This document shows positions 15,986 through 24,570 of a DNA stretch of 50,851 nt, piece by piece (positions within the stretch are counted from its first letter, which is position 1; each line of letters begins with the position of its first letter). This DNA comes from Bacillota bacterium (lineage in GTDB: Bacteria > Bacillota > UBA4882 > UBA10575). The translations under genes and the position numbers were made by a program. Under the pieces are notes generated by a model, which worked only from the letters and a program-made list of their open reading frames with translations, made no database searches and had not been told where the DNA came from. Location: positions 1-50,851 of the forward strand of contig DUQR01000029.1 of NCBI GenBank assembly GCA_012837715.1, read 5' to 3'.

Positions 15986-16771
15986 CTAACGTCTTTCCAC
16001 CTTAATAGAACCGTTTCCTGTCCAGAGCGAAATTAGATTTTCGCCATCTCCATCCGTCCATTTCCCTGTGCGGGAGCTACGAGAACCAAAAATATTAATC
16101 TCGCCTAGACTGGATTGGGCGTCAATGGTTGCATTAGCCGGCATTCGAGCGGTACAGACCAGAATATTCCCATTGCCGGTTGATAAGTTAATTGGCCACC
16201 GATCGAGCCTTTCCGCGGACAGCCGAATCTGACCGTTCCCTGTTCTGCCTCTTATGATTCCGGAGACATCAACAAAAAGGAGCTCCCCGTTCTTTGTTTC
16301 CGCGGAGACATCGGCGGCGGTAATTGATTTCATAGTAATCGCGCCATTATCGTTGTTAATTTCCACTTTTTCCACCTTTAAATTGTTGAGCTGAACAGAA
16401 CCATTATCCTCCTTTACCTTTAACGAGGTATATTCCTTGACCGGCAAGAGGATCCGAACGATGAAATTGTTTGGATTTAAGAAAGAAGACCCCTTCTTCG
16501 CCTCAACCATCAAAGTTGCCTCCTCGACCTCAACAGAGAAAATATCGAGGGTGCTTGAGGATTTTTCAGCATATAACTTAACCACTCCGGTCTTGTCATT
16601 AACCGGGAACACTTCGACCCCTACATTACTGGCATCTACCAGGATCGAGTTAACTTCTCCGGGAAAGGGGATCTCATCGATAACCACCCTCTTTTGTTCG
16701 GGCCTGCATCCGGCCACCACCACTAACAACAGAAGCAAAGCTAAAAACAGTAACTTTTTAAGACTAATCAA
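15986..16771 (-). CDS. DUF4097-type beta-repeat lipoprotein
   Basis: A 261-residue lipoprotein: signal segment ending VVVAGC (lipid cysteine about 22), then a repetitive beta-structure of the putative-adhesin DUF4097 class. The repeats show evenly spaced N/D-G turns (KEDNGSVQLNNL, NNDNGAITMKSI, ETKNGELLFVDV, STGNGNILVCTA, WTGNGSIKVERR) typical of a right-handed beta-solenoid. It should sit on the outer membrane surface. The family's function is unknown; some members accompany PspC/LiaFSR envelope-stress systems, which are not seen here. The start is TTG 16771, about nine bases behind AGGGGG. Followed by two hairpins. Confidence 0.8.
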   Translation of the reverse strand: MISLKKLLFLALLLLLVVVAGCRPEQKRVVIDEIPFPGEVNSILVDASNVGVEVFPVNDKTGVVKLYAEKSSSTLDIFSVEVEEATLMVEAKKGSSFLNPNNFIVRILLPVKEYTSLKVKEDNGSVQLNNLKVEKVEINNDNGAITMKSITAADVSAETKNGELLFVDVSGIIRGRTGNGQIRLSAERLDRWPINLSTGNGNILVCTARMPANATIDAQSSLGEINIFGSRSSRTGKWTDGDGENLISLWTGNGSIKVERR

Positions 16772-16856
16772 TTGTTCTACCCCCTGTAACGATAATTAAG
16801 ATTCCTCAGTCTTCATCCCAAAGGCATCGTCGCTGAAATGAAGCTACACTCCTGTT

Positions 16857-17819
16857 TCATTCATACTTTGTTAAAAAGTCATCCATTCTCTTACGGTATT
16901 CCTGATTGTAATCTACCCATATCTCAAAGTGTTTGCTATCATCTACCGTCCAAATTTCTCCCTTGTTTTCCGAAACTGCGTTGTAGATGTCTTTTCCCAT
17001 AAAATAAGGAGTCAGAGCGTCGGCCTTACTATTGATCACCAGCACGGGGGTCTTCACATCTTGCATGACGGCGGCCACTTCGGCATCCCGATAAGCAAAG
17101 CCCAATTTCAGCTTGTTGACAATATTGCCGCACCAACTCATATAGCCCACCGGTATGCCGATATTCATCCCTTTCATTTCCTCCTCGATCATCCAGGCCA
17201 TACTGCTCACCGGAGAGTCCAGAATTAAAAAATCAATCCGTTTATCCATATCCCCATAGCCTACGGCCAGACCTGCGGTGGCCCCGCCGTAGGAAGTCCC
17301 CCATACTCCTATTTTCTGTCCCGGGGCCTGTTCTTCAATGTAATTTACCCAATCAATTAGATCGTATTTCTCCCAATAGCCAAAAGTGGTATACCTGGCG
17401 GTATTTTGGTTGGAACTCCGCTGGTCATAAGTAATGACATTGTACCCTTTTCCCAAAAAATATTGGGTGATCGGGTAATTGGTATACCGGTTGCCTCCCA
17501 AGCCGTGAATCATAATCACTGTGGGGTGATTCTTACTGTTCCCGGATTCAACGGCATAGATATAATCGGCGGGGATCTTGTGCCCGCCAAAAGATGACGG
17601 TATTTCGATCTCCTCCACTTGATATTGCCGGCGAAAGCTTTCATAATCAAGACCGTACTTTTCCCAAAAGCCGGCGGGCACCGCCCTTGTTTTCTCGTTG
17701 GTTACCAACTGGGTGGAACCGGCAAAGACCTGTAAGCCGATGAAAGCTGATAGGCCAATAAATAAGAGGACCAGCACCGCCACGACAATGCTAAAGATAA
17801 GACCCAATCTTTTTTTCAT
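16857..17819 (-). CDS. Membrane-anchored alpha/beta hydrolase
   Basis: A 320-residue serine hydrolase. An N-terminal membrane anchor (about residues 6-33) is followed by an alpha/beta-hydrolase domain. It has the oxyanion motif HGLGGNR, nucleophile Ser in GTSYGG (about 176), acid Asp in NSKADALTP and catalytic His in DDSKHFE near residue 300. The arrangement matches the BAAT/YqkD-like hydrolases of Bacillota, which act outside the membrane on unknown esters or amides. ATG 17819 follows GGAAGGCGAGAAG. It lies 85 bp behind the lipoprotein gene start region in the same direction; co-transcription with either neighbour is possible but not shown. Confidence 0.87.
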   Translation of the reverse strand: MKKRLGLIFSIVVAVLVLLFIGLSAFIGLQVFAGSTQLVTNEKTRAVPAGFWEKYGLDYESFRRQYQVEEIEIPSSFGGHKIPADYIYAVESGNSKNHPTVIMIHGLGGNRYTNYPITQYFLGKGYNVITYDQRSSNQNTARYTTFGYWEKYDLIDWVNYIEEQAPGQKIGVWGTSYGGATAGLAVGYGDMDKRIDFLILDSPVSSMAWMIEEEMKGMNIGIPVGYMSWCGNIVNKLKLGFAYRDAEVAAVMQDVKTPVLVINSKADALTPYFMGKDIYNAVSENKGEIWTVDDSKHFEIWVDYNQEYRKRMDDFLTKYE

Positions 17820-17887
17820 CTTCTCGCCTTCCTTAGCAACAATAAGTAATCATGGTTTATCAATGGAACCTCTCAGATCTACTATCC

Positions 17888-17998
17888 TCAGAGGGGTTTT
17901 AGACCAAATTGTTGTTCTTCGATGCGTTGCCCGGTTTGAATATAAGTAGTCAGCCATAAGTTCAACGCTTTTTCGATCCGAAGAGCGGCTTTTACCAT
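17888..17998 (-). CDS. Possible 36-residue protein overlapping the radical SAM stop
   Basis: ATG 17998 overlaps the last codons of the radical SAM gene (TTATGGTAA) and opens a 36-codon frame beginning MVKAALRIEKALNLW and ending in TGA at 17888-17890. The product is a plausible amphipathic helix rich in Glu, Gln and Lys. There is no clear ribosome binding site; translation could be coupled through the overlap. No family recognised, and chance cannot be excluded. Confidence 0.25.
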   Translation of the reverse strand: MVKAALRIEKALNLWLTTYIQTGQRIEEQQFGLKPL

Positions 17999-18855
17999 AA
18001 AGACAGCTGCGCGGACTTTTGTTCGAACTGCTGTAAATAGTGGAACACTTGATCCGTTCCCCAGAGGATCCGGTGTTTTTCACACACGGAGCGGAGGATC
18101 TCCATCAGCCGTCCATTGTTCGGACTTGTACAGACATAAGCGTTTCCGTAATGCTTAATATACCTCGCTTTCAGCCCGGGAAAGGAGGCATCGAGCTGTT
18201 GATAAAAGTATTCCCGGTTTCCCTCCCTCAACGTCACCCCAAAGCCAAAACAGAGGATCGCCCGGACCTTAGCCCGGATACAATAATCCAGTAGTCCGTA
18301 AAGATTATCCTCCGTATCGTTAATGAACGGGAGGATGGGCGAAAGCCACACCACCGTCGGAATTCCTTCGTCACGCATCATTTCAAGCACTTTAAAACGT
18401 TCAAAGGTGGTCGCCACCTTCGGTTCGACTACCCGGCACAAATCTTCGTCATAAGTGGTCAAGGTCATTTGCACCACACATTTGGTCCGGGCTTGAATGC
18501 GCTTGAGCAGATCCAAATCCCGCAGGATCCGCGGGGATTTGGTCTGAATCGCCAGGCCAAACCCATACCTGTCGATCAACTCCAGACATTGCCGGGTAAG
18601 CCCCAGTTCTTCCTCCAAATGCAGATAAGGGTCGCTCATCGCCCCCGTCCCAACCATACCGGGCTTCCGGCGGCGGCGCAATTGGGCTTCGAGGATTCTG
18701 GGGGCGTCCTTTTTGACCTCAATCTCCTCGAAGTCGTGGTTCATCTGGTAGCATTTACTCCGGCTGTCACAGTAAATACAGCCGTGAGTGCAGCCCCGGT
18801 AGATATTCATATTGTTCTTTGGCGATAAAATCGACTTATACTCCTTATAATGCAT
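17992..18855 (-). CDS. SPL/Rv2578c-like radical SAM protein
   Basis: A radical SAM enzyme of about 287 residues. The cluster motif C-x3-C-x2-C is in YRGCTHGCIYC (cysteines near 22, 26 and 29). It is followed by GTGAMSDPYLHLEEELGLTR and later FGFGVTL, as in the family that includes spore photoproduct lyase relatives and Rv2578c-like proteins. The reaction is unknown. The spore photoproduct lyase cysteine is not evident, so DNA repair should not be assumed. ATG 18855 is preceded nine bases upstream by GCGGG; a TTG at 18861 is in frame. Upstream in the same direction is a truncated YoaP-like fragment. Confidence 0.85.
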   Translation of the reverse strand: MHYKEYKSILSPKNNMNIYRGCTHGCIYCDSRSKCYQMNHDFEEIEVKKDAPRILEAQLRRRRKPGMVGTGAMSDPYLHLEEELGLTRQCLELIDRYGFGLAIQTKSPRILRDLDLLKRIQARTKCVVQMTLTTYDEDLCRVVEPKVATTFERFKVLEMMRDEGIPTVVWLSPILPFINDTEDNLYGLLDYCIRAKVRAILCFGFGVTLREGNREYFYQQLDASFPGLKARYIKHYGNAYVCTSPNNGRLMEILRSVCEKHRILWGTDQVFHYLQQFEQKSAQLSLW

Positions 18856-18861
18856 CTCCAA

Positions 18862-19020
18862 TTACCCGCAAACCAGTTTTTTCAGCTGCCCTTCATTCAA
18901 CAACTGCGTGGTCTGAAACTTACCTTTGTAGAAGACTGCCCAATTGTTGAAAATATCGGGCACGGCTTTGGCTTTCTCCAGGGTATCAACTTCAACCCTA
19001 CGAAAGTAATTATAGCCGGT
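18862..19020 (-). pseudogene. C-terminal fragment of a YoaP-like acetyltransferase
   Basis: A 52-codon open stretch reads FRRVEVDTLEKAKAVP, then NNWAVFYKGKFQTTQLL and QLKKLV. This matches the end of YoaP-type GNAT proteins, where a strand, EAQNAP-like turn, YNGK and a final helix occur in the same order. There is no start, and an in-frame TAA (19021-19023) closes it upstream. It is in the same frame as the acetyltransferase gene that ends at 19045, but two stop codons separate them. Most likely the remnant of a deleted yoaP-like gene. Confidence 0.55.
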
Positions 19021-19044
19021 TTAACCTGACAACTTAGTGTCATA

Positions 19045-19797
19045 TTATATTAATAAGGTGGCATTCAAAATTTTGTTTTTTCCGTTGGCTTTTTTGTCAT
19101 ACAAAATTTCGAGTCCGGTCCCAGTTTTTCGATAGCCGATTCCCTGATATCCCCGGTTCAACAGGGTGAGCTGTTGTTGAAGATCGCTACTTGGGACCGG
19201 AACAGCCGCCCTCTCTTTAAAATCTTCTTCCACCCATAAATCGCGGTAGAAAATGTAACGCCAGCTGTTATTGTATTTCTGTTTTAAGGCGACAATCTTC
19301 ATCTTTTGCACAAACTTATCGACAATGCTGGGGCTGTTTGCCGGCATGACCGTAGAGAAGAGATGACGATATTCTTTTTCCGACAACACCTGTTGCAGAA
19401 GGAGCTCACCCAGCTTCGTTTGGATTCTGTTCCCGCGGTAAGCGGGATGAACAAAGCAAGCTTCCAAATGGGCCACATGTTTGAATTCCGAAGCGAAAAG
19501 GCCGACATCCCTTCCCAAGTTATCTTCATTATCCTGCGGATAGTAAACAGCCCCAAAACCGATCAATCGCTCCGCAACAAAGGCGCCCAGCGCCAAGCCA
19601 TCTTGCCTGGTCAAGATATTAACCAATTCAGTGGACGATAAGGGGAAATACAACTCTTTGTGCGGTAAAGTTTCAAGGATATAAGCTTGTAATTCTTCTA
19701 CTTGCGATAAGTAGCTTTCATCCAGCCAACAAACTTGACAAGGATAGTCTTCCGAAGCTCCCTTCCGCCTGACAATTAAATTTGCCGGTAACCTCAT
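19045..19797 (-). CDS. GNAT-family N-acetyltransferase
   Basis: A 250-residue acetyltransferase-like protein. The GNAT core covers about residues 25-185: beta strands GAFVAERLIGFGAVYY, then ACFVHPAYRGNRIQTKLGEL, which contains the acetyl-CoA loop (R/Q-x-x-G-x-G/A, here RGNRIQTKLG), and the substrate-side YNNSWRYIFYRDL. About 65 C-terminal residues are not part of the fold. Acceptor unknown. GTG 19806 and ATG 19797 are both in frame; ATG is preferred because GGGGTG lies at about six bases. In the 300-bp gap upstream, minus-strand promoter elements are weak. Confidence 0.78.
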   Translation of the reverse strand: MRLPANLIVRRKGASEDYPCQVCWLDESYLSQVEELQAYILETLPHKELYFPLSSTELVNILTRQDGLALGAFVAERLIGFGAVYYPQDNEDNLGRDVGLFASEFKHVAHLEACFVHPAYRGNRIQTKLGELLLQQVLSEKEYRHLFSTVMPANSPSIVDKFVQKMKIVALKQKYNNSWRYIFYRDLWVEEDFKERAAVPVPSSDLQQQLTLLNRGYQGIGYRKTGTGLEILYDKKANGKNKILNATLLI

Positions 19798-19806
19798 TAT
19801 TTTCAC

Positions 19807-20160
19807 CCCAGTAAAGATCTATAAAATTAGCCCGCAATCCGGCTTCATCCTTTCGGTAATTTGTACACGAAATTTTAAAAATAAGTTATAATAATATTAG
19901 GACAAAAAATCCATCCGCCTAAATTAAGTTTCTAGCGGAAAGGTGTTGGGGGAAAAAAACTAAGAATAAAACTGCAACCAATAGAGCAAATCAGTCGGCA
20001 CTGATTATTCGATAAAAAGCGGGATTCCGGATTGCGAAATGCTCTGCAGACATAGTTAATAACCTGGGGAAGTATAAGGACAACTATCACAACATACATG
20101 GTTTCCTTAAAATTTTGGATATCTTTTGGTCCTCTATACATAACAAAAGGAGTAACAGAT
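19807..20160. other. Divergent intergenic region with a possible GGDEF-EAL promoter
   Basis: A TATAAT box at 19887-19892 (plus strand) lies 20 bp behind TTGTAC (19861-19866), a long spacer for a vegetative promoter. A TCCGC/GCGGA dyad lies near 19914-19940. I looked for a cyclic-di-GMP riboswitch in the roughly 260-base leader and do not recognise one. No gene is evident. Confidence 0.4.
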
Positions 20161-22599
20161 ATGGCATATCCAATGCTTTTTTCAATCATGTTCTTTTCCG
20201 TGTGCATCGTTTCAATGGTCAGCGGGATACTAGTACTCCGGTATAACCGTAAGGAACCTATGAACCGCTGTTTTTTTGCTCTGACCATTATGGTTAATTT
20301 TTGGTCGGCGGGGCTGGCCCTGGCCAACATTGCGCCCAATGCCGCAACCTGTGAAATCTGGCGGCGTGTTTCGACTGTGGGCTGGGGATCGGTATATGCC
20401 GTAACCCTTCACTTTATCTTACTAATCACCGGCCACAAAACGCTCCTCCAAAAAAGGTGGTTCTCCTTCCTTTTGTATCTCCCGGCGATCCTCTCGATCC
20501 TGGCCTTTGCCCTCCCGTCCAGTCTAAACCCCAGCCCCTATAATCTGCAGCGCACTGAATTCGGTTGGGTTAACGTGAGCCTTTTAGCTGATCATAACAT
20601 ATGGGACTGGATCTTCAACATCTACTATAGCGGATATGTCATTACTGGTTTGATCCTTATCCTGCAATGGGGGAAAAAATCAACCAAACATATCATCAAG
20701 ATCCAGTCGCGCATCATTTTTTTCTCTTTTGCCAGCGCTTTTATTCTGGCCTCCATAACCGATGTGCTGCTGGGCAACTACTTCGCTAAAATACCGCAAA
20801 TGGCGCCGATTATTTTGTTGATACCAATCGTCGCAATCTACCATGCCATCGAAAAGTATGGTTTTATCATTTCTCGACCTGGGAAAAAGAGAACCACCAG
20901 CTATATACGGATTACCATCAGTGTTGCGGTCTATGTGATTTTCAGCCTCATGCAGACTACTTCTACAACAAACACCAGCATGGTCACTATAGGCGGTTTG
21001 AACAGCGCCACCTTTCAAGGGATGATTACTCAGTTTAAGATGGTCATCGCCATTTATCTAGTACTCACGGAAGATCGGCCGGGATTTATTACCGCCCTTC
21101 TGCTTAATGTCGGAAGTATATTCTCCTCGATCAGCCTCATGATTCACCAAAAGTCAATCCAACCGTTACCAGGGACGTTCTCTTATTTAAGCGTGCTCCT
21201 CATCATCTTGCTGATCGCCTCTAATAAATGGAAAATGGCCACCTATATCGAGAAAATTAATAACCAAAGAAATAACCTGAAAAAATCGGAAAAAAAACTG
21301 TTCCGGATGGCTTATTATGATTCCTTGACCGGACTTCATAATCGGGAATGGTTTATCGATCATTTGGATAAAGCAATCCACACCGCACAAAAAGACAACT
21401 CATTATTCGGCGTGATCTTTATTGACTTAGACTCGTTTAAGGCAATAAACGACACAATAGGACATTCATTCGGCGATCAAATACTGCGAATCCTAGCCAG
21501 TCAGCTTTCTTCCCGCTTAAGAGAAGGGGATGCTATTGCCAGATTTGGCGGGGATGAATTCCTGATCATGGTCTCCAATATAAACAATCGGGAGGAACTG
21601 TATGAAATAACCGACCAGATCATGAACGTCTTCCAAACTCCGATCTCCCTTCAAAATATAGAGTATTTTATTACCGCCAGCGTTGGCGTGGCGGTTTATC
21701 CTGAAGATGGATTGGACGCGGAGACTTTGATTAAGAATGCTGATATTGCCATGTATATAGCAAAAAACAAAGGGAAAAACCAACGGGTTTTTTGTACTTC
21801 CTCAATTAAAAAAGATACGACAAAAAAAATGGAATTATCAAACCAATTATATAAAGCGCTTGATAATAGAGAATTAGTAATCCATTATCAGCCCCAGATT
21901 ACAGCGGATTTGCAAAAAATAATTGGCTTTGAAGCACTTTTACGCTGGAATAATAAAAAATATGGGCTCGTCACCCCGGATGTTTTTATTCCAATGGCGG
22001 AGCAAACCGGACTGATCAGGACGATTGGATTATGGGTTTTTAAAACCGCTTGTGAACAGCTCAAAGCATTCCAGCAAAGATTTGATGAAAATCTCGGTAT
22101 GTCGATCAATCTCTCGCCAGAGCAATTGAAAGACGTTGATATTGCCAATAAAATCGGAAAAATAATAAACGAGACTGGAACGAATGCCGCGCACATCCAG
22201 ATTGAAATCACCGAAAGCATTGCTTTTAATGAAGATGCCCTTATTTTACAACGGCTCAAAGAGATTAAGGACCTTGGAGTTTCCATCTCCATAGATGATT
22301 TCGGCACGGGTTTTTCCTCCCTTACCCGGCTGAAAACATTCCCCATTGACTTGCTTAAAATCGATATCTGCTTTGTGCAGGGCATCTCTTCCGGGTCCGA
22401 AAAAGACAAGTCGATTATTAAAAGTATCATTCAGATTGCGGAAAACCTCGGCCTTGAAACGTTGGCGGAGGGTGTTGAGACGAGAGACCAGTTTATGCAC
22501 CTGAAAGATGAGGGCTGTAAATTAATCCAGGGTTACTATTTTTATAAACCCATGCCGGCCAAGGAGATCGAATCCCTCTTAAAAGCGAAACCATTATAA
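20161..22599 (+). CDS. Membrane GGDEF-EAL protein (cyclic-di-GMP turnover)
   Basis: An 812-residue protein. The N-terminal 370 residues hold about ten hydrophobic helices, starting like the 7TM sensor region of some histidine kinases (RYNRKEPMNRCFFALTIMVN). A short coiled coil (INNQRNNLKKSEKKL) leads to a GGDEF domain with an intact RFGGDEF motif near residue 466. A complete EAL domain follows: EALLRWN, ITES, DDFGTGFSS, EGVET and QGYYF. Both synthesis and breakdown of cyclic di-GMP are therefore possible. The lysine segment reads KIDICFV instead of the common KIDRSFV. ATG 20161 follows AAAGGAGTAACAG; the upstream ATG 20098 lacks a site. The gene is monocistronic, with hairpins at 22607 and 22661. 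Confidence 0.93.
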   Translation: MAYPMLFSIMFFSVCIVSMVSGILVLRYNRKEPMNRCFFALTIMVNFWSAGLALANIAPNAATCEIWRRVSTVGWGSVYAVTLHFILLITGHKTLLQKRWFSFLLYLPAILSILAFALPSSLNPSPYNLQRTEFGWVNVSLLADHNIWDWIFNIYYSGYVITGLILILQWGKKSTKHIIKIQSRIIFFSFASAFILASITDVLLGNYFAKIPQMAPIILLIPIVAIYHAIEKYGFIISRPGKKRTTSYIRITISVAVYVIFSLMQTTSTTNTSMVTIGGLNSATFQGMITQFKMVIAIYLVLTEDRPGFITALLLNVGSIFSSISLMIHQKSIQPLPGTFSYLSVLLIILLIASNKWKMATYIEKINNQRNNLKKSEKKLFRMAYYDSLTGLHNREWFIDHLDKAIHTAQKDNSLFGVIFIDLDSFKAINDTIGHSFGDQILRILASQLSSRLREGDAIARFGGDEFLIMVSNINNREELYEITDQIMNVFQTPISLQNIEYFITASVGVAVYPEDGLDAETLIKNADIAMYIAKNKGKNQRVFCTSSIKKDTTKKMELSNQLYKALDNRELVIHYQPQITADLQKIIGFEALLRWNNKKYGLVTPDVFIPMAEQTGLIRTIGLWVFKTACEQLKAFQQRFDENLGMSINLSPEQLKDVDIANKIGKIINETGTNAAHIQIEITESIAFNEDALILQRLKEIKDLGVSISIDDFGTGFSSLTRLKTFPIDLLKIDICFVQGISSGSEKDKSIIKSIIQIAENLGLETLAEGVETRDQFMHLKDEGCKLIQGYYFYKPMPAKEIESLLKAKPL

Positions 22600-22606
22600 T
22601 AACCCA

Positions 22607-22636
22607 GGCGCTCTACAAATTAAACCGTAGAGCGCC
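22607..22636 (+). terminator. Hairpin behind the GGDEF-EAL gene
   Basis: GGCGCTCTAC (22607-22616) pairs perfectly with GTAGAGCGCC (22627-22636), followed by only a few T residues. Confidence 0.7.
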
Positions 22637-22660
22637 TTACGTCTGTTGGCTACCGGGGTG

Positions 22661-22678
22661 CCGATTGATCGGTTTTTT
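22661..22678 (+). terminator. Small terminator with T-run
   Basis: CCGA-TTGA-TCGG (22661-22672) is followed by six T residues. It is the likely true end of transcripts that pass the first hairpin. Confidence 0.6.
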
Positions 22679-22734
22679 CTGGCGCAGGGCTTTCCACGCA
22701 AAAAGCTTAGGCAAAAGCTTTGTTGAGCTTTCGA

Positions 22735-23229
22735 TTAATACTCGATAAATTTTGCGCCGGGTACCCCACAAATGAAGCACTTTTCAGGCCGGGATTTTTC
22801 GATATTTCCACAGACCGGACAGAGATAATAGAAGACTTCCTCCGTCTGGTCAAGGTTTTCCAAGGCCTCCTGATAAAGTTTGGCATGAACCTCCTCCGCT
22901 TTCAGCGCAAAGGTGAAGATCTTGAGCGCAGCTTTATTTCCCGCTGCTTCCGCTTCCCGGGCAAAAGGTGGATACATCTCCTGGTATTCGTAGGTCTCGC
23001 CGGTAACCGCATCTTTGAGATTCTCTTCTGTTGAGCCTATTTTCCCGGCCAGTTCAAACTCTTTTAAGGCATGAATAGTTTCAGCTTCCGCGGCCACCCT
23101 AAAGAGTTTGGCGGCATTCATTTTTCCTTCTTCCTCCGCTTTTTTAGCGTAAGCCAGATACTTTCTGTTGGCTTGGGCTTCACCGGCAAAGGCCTCCATT
23201 AAGTTAGCAACCGTTTTGTTTTCGTTCAT
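22735..23229 (-). CDS. rbr: Rubrerythrin
   Basis: A 164-residue rubrerythrin. The ferritin-like four-helix domain carries diiron ligands in EAFAGEAQANRKY, AEAETIHA, REAEAAGNKAA and KAEEVHA. The C-terminal rubredoxin-like domain has the two CxxC knuckles CPVCG and CFICG. It reduces hydrogen peroxide in the cytoplasm of anaerobes with electrons from rubredoxin or NAD(P)H. ATG 23229 follows AAGGAGG; the frame to 23277 includes that site and is rejected. Next upstream in the same direction is cysK. No PerR-like box is seen by eye. Confidence 0.95.
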   Translation of the reverse strand: MNENKTVANLMEAFAGEAQANRKYLAYAKKAEEEGKMNAAKLFRVAAEAETIHALKEFELAGKIGSTEENLKDAVTGETYEYQEMYPPFAREAEAAGNKAALKIFTFALKAEEVHAKLYQEALENLDQTEEVFYYLCPVCGNIEKSRPEKCFICGVPGAKFIEY

Positions 23230-23386
23230 TTCATTAGCCTCCTTGTTTTGATGCAAACTCTTGAGTATTTTCTCCATATCCGCTCAGGGAAAACCGTCCG
23301 GTTGTTTTATGGCAAAACTGAGCACTATGCCCTCCATGAAAATCGGAGCTTCGGAACAACCCTCAACAGTAACCTCACAGAAGGGC

Positions 23387-24289
23387 TCAAATCAAAGCCG
23401 TGCTAAAATAACGTTCGGCCCGATCCGGCAAGATGGTAGCGATTATCTTCTCCCGGCCGTACCGCTCCGCCATCTGCAACGCGGCCCAGACATTGGCTCC
23501 GGACGAGGTTCCAACTAACGCCCCGGCGTGGCGCGCCAACCAACGGGCAGTCTCGATCGCATCGTCGTCGGTCACCTCGACCACCTCATCGACCAACGCC
23601 GGATCAAGAACCGCCGGAATGAACCCGTCACCAATCCCCTGAATCTTATGTAAGCCCGGTTCATGCCCGAGTAAGGCCGAGACATTCTTTGGCTCGACGG
23701 CCACCACTTTGATCCCCGGATTTTGTTCTTTAAGGAATTGGCCGATTCCGGCCAGCGTTCCCCCACTGCCCAGCCCGGAGACGAAGATATCCACCCGGTG
23801 GTCAAGGGCTTCCCAGAGCTCCGGTGCGGTTGTCAGATAATGAATCTTGGGGTTATCCGGGTTTTCAAACTGTTGCGGAACAAAAATGTCCGGATCTTCG
23901 GCCTGCAACTCCTTTACCCGGCGCAAACAGCCATCGATACTCTCCGCGGCCGGTGTAAGGATCAGTTCCCCGCCTAAGGAAGCAATGATCCGCTTCCGTT
24001 CGTCGCTCATATTCTCCGGCATGACGATCACTACCCGGTAACCCTTTTGCGTACCGGCCAAAGTCAGCCCAATCCCGGTATTGCCGGAGGTTGGTTCAAC
24101 AATCGTCATCCCCGGTTTCAAAACGCCCCGCCGCTCGGCTTCGTCAAGCATAAACTTGGCGACCCGGTCTTTAATACTGCCCCCAGGGTTGAGGAACTCC
24201 GCTTTCGCGAAGATCTTAGCCTTCGTCGACGCTTCCAAAGATAGCAACGGGGTCTTTCCGATCCAATCTAATAGTGAATTGATCAACAT
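23387..24289 (-). CDS. cysK: Cysteine synthase (O-acetylserine sulfhydrylase)
   Basis: A 300-residue fold-type II PLP enzyme. The PLP lysine is in NPGGSIKDRVA (about 40), TSGNTGIGL follows near 68, the glycine loop is GLGSGGTLAG (about 173) and GTSSGAN is near 263. It makes cysteine from O-acetylserine and sulfide. The active-site loop motif supports CysK over threonine dehydratase; cystathionine beta-synthase-like activity cannot be excluded. ATG 24289 follows CGGAGG. The leader to about 24420 contains a long nested hairpin (24333-24410), which may control expression or be an inserted repeat. Confidence 0.93.
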   Translation of the reverse strand: MLINSLLDWIGKTPLLSLEASTKAKIFAKAEFLNPGGSIKDRVAKFMLDEAERRGVLKPGMTIVEPTSGNTGIGLTLAGTQKGYRVVIVMPENMSDERKRIIASLGGELILTPAAESIDGCLRRVKELQAEDPDIFVPQQFENPDNPKIHYLTTAPELWEALDHRVDIFVSGLGSGGTLAGIGQFLKEQNPGIKVVAVEPKNVSALLGHEPGLHKIQGIGDGFIPAVLDPALVDEVVEVTDDDAIETARWLARHAGALVGTSSGANVWAALQMAERYGREKIIATILPDRAERYFSTALI

Positions 24290-24332
24290 GAACTGTACCT
24301 CCGTTTAGTCTTTATTCTTTGGCCATAAGATT

Positions 24333-24410
24333 CCTAAGTTGTGTTTAAGACGGGTTTTCCGTTATTGTCTTGAGAATCCTATTAATTGAATCCAACACAA
24401 TAAGCTTAGG
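24333..24410 (-). repeat. Nested hairpin in the cysK leader, member of the palindromic family
   Basis: CCTAAGTTGTGTT (24333-24345) pairs with AACACAA (24394-24400) plus CTTAGG (24405-24410). Inside, AAGAC/GTCTT enclose CGG/CCG. Read on the minus strand, it shares TCAAGACAATA, a GCTTnTT...GTTG left end and CGGAAAA with the element at 30952, so it is probably a diverged copy of the same dispersed family. A regulatory leader function is the alternative. Confidence 0.5.
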
Positions 24411-24503
24411 CTGGATTTGGTTTCAATGGATAGGTTTGGTTTAAACAGTATTATTCAATTTTAGCTCTAGACTTTCCTTCTATCAGGCCAGGTTTAAAAA
24501 TAT

Positions 24504-24532
24504 TTGACGTTTTTAATTAAGTATATTACGAT
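24504..24532 (+). promoter_or_regulatory. Promoter of the arsR-ABC operon
   Basis: TTGACG (24504-24509), a 17-bp spacer and TACGAT (24527-24532). The -10 box touches the 28-bp palindrome that follows. Confidence 0.7.
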
Positions 24533-24558
24533 ATATTTAAGTAATTACTTAAATATAT
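24531..24558 (+). promoter_or_regulatory. Perfect 28-bp palindromic operator
   Basis: Each half is ATATATTTAAGTAA or its complement, and the 28-bp dyad has no mismatch. It starts within the -10 box and ends just before the ribosome binding site of the ArsR-type gene. ArsR/SmtB repressors bind such 12-2-12 or longer AT-rich dyads, so autorepression by the encoded protein is very likely. Confidence 0.85.
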
Positions 24559-24570
24559 GGGGTGATCGCT

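Noticed and set aside
19893-20160. Cyclic-di-GMP riboswitch in front of the GGDEF-EAL gene
   Set aside because: I could not find the conserved core of either known class in this leader; only a weak dyad is present.
22690-22720. Further copy of the palindromic element near ACGCAAAAAGCTTAGG
   Set aside because: Only a single end-like motif matches; the inner arm and opposite end are not recognisable, so it may be chance.
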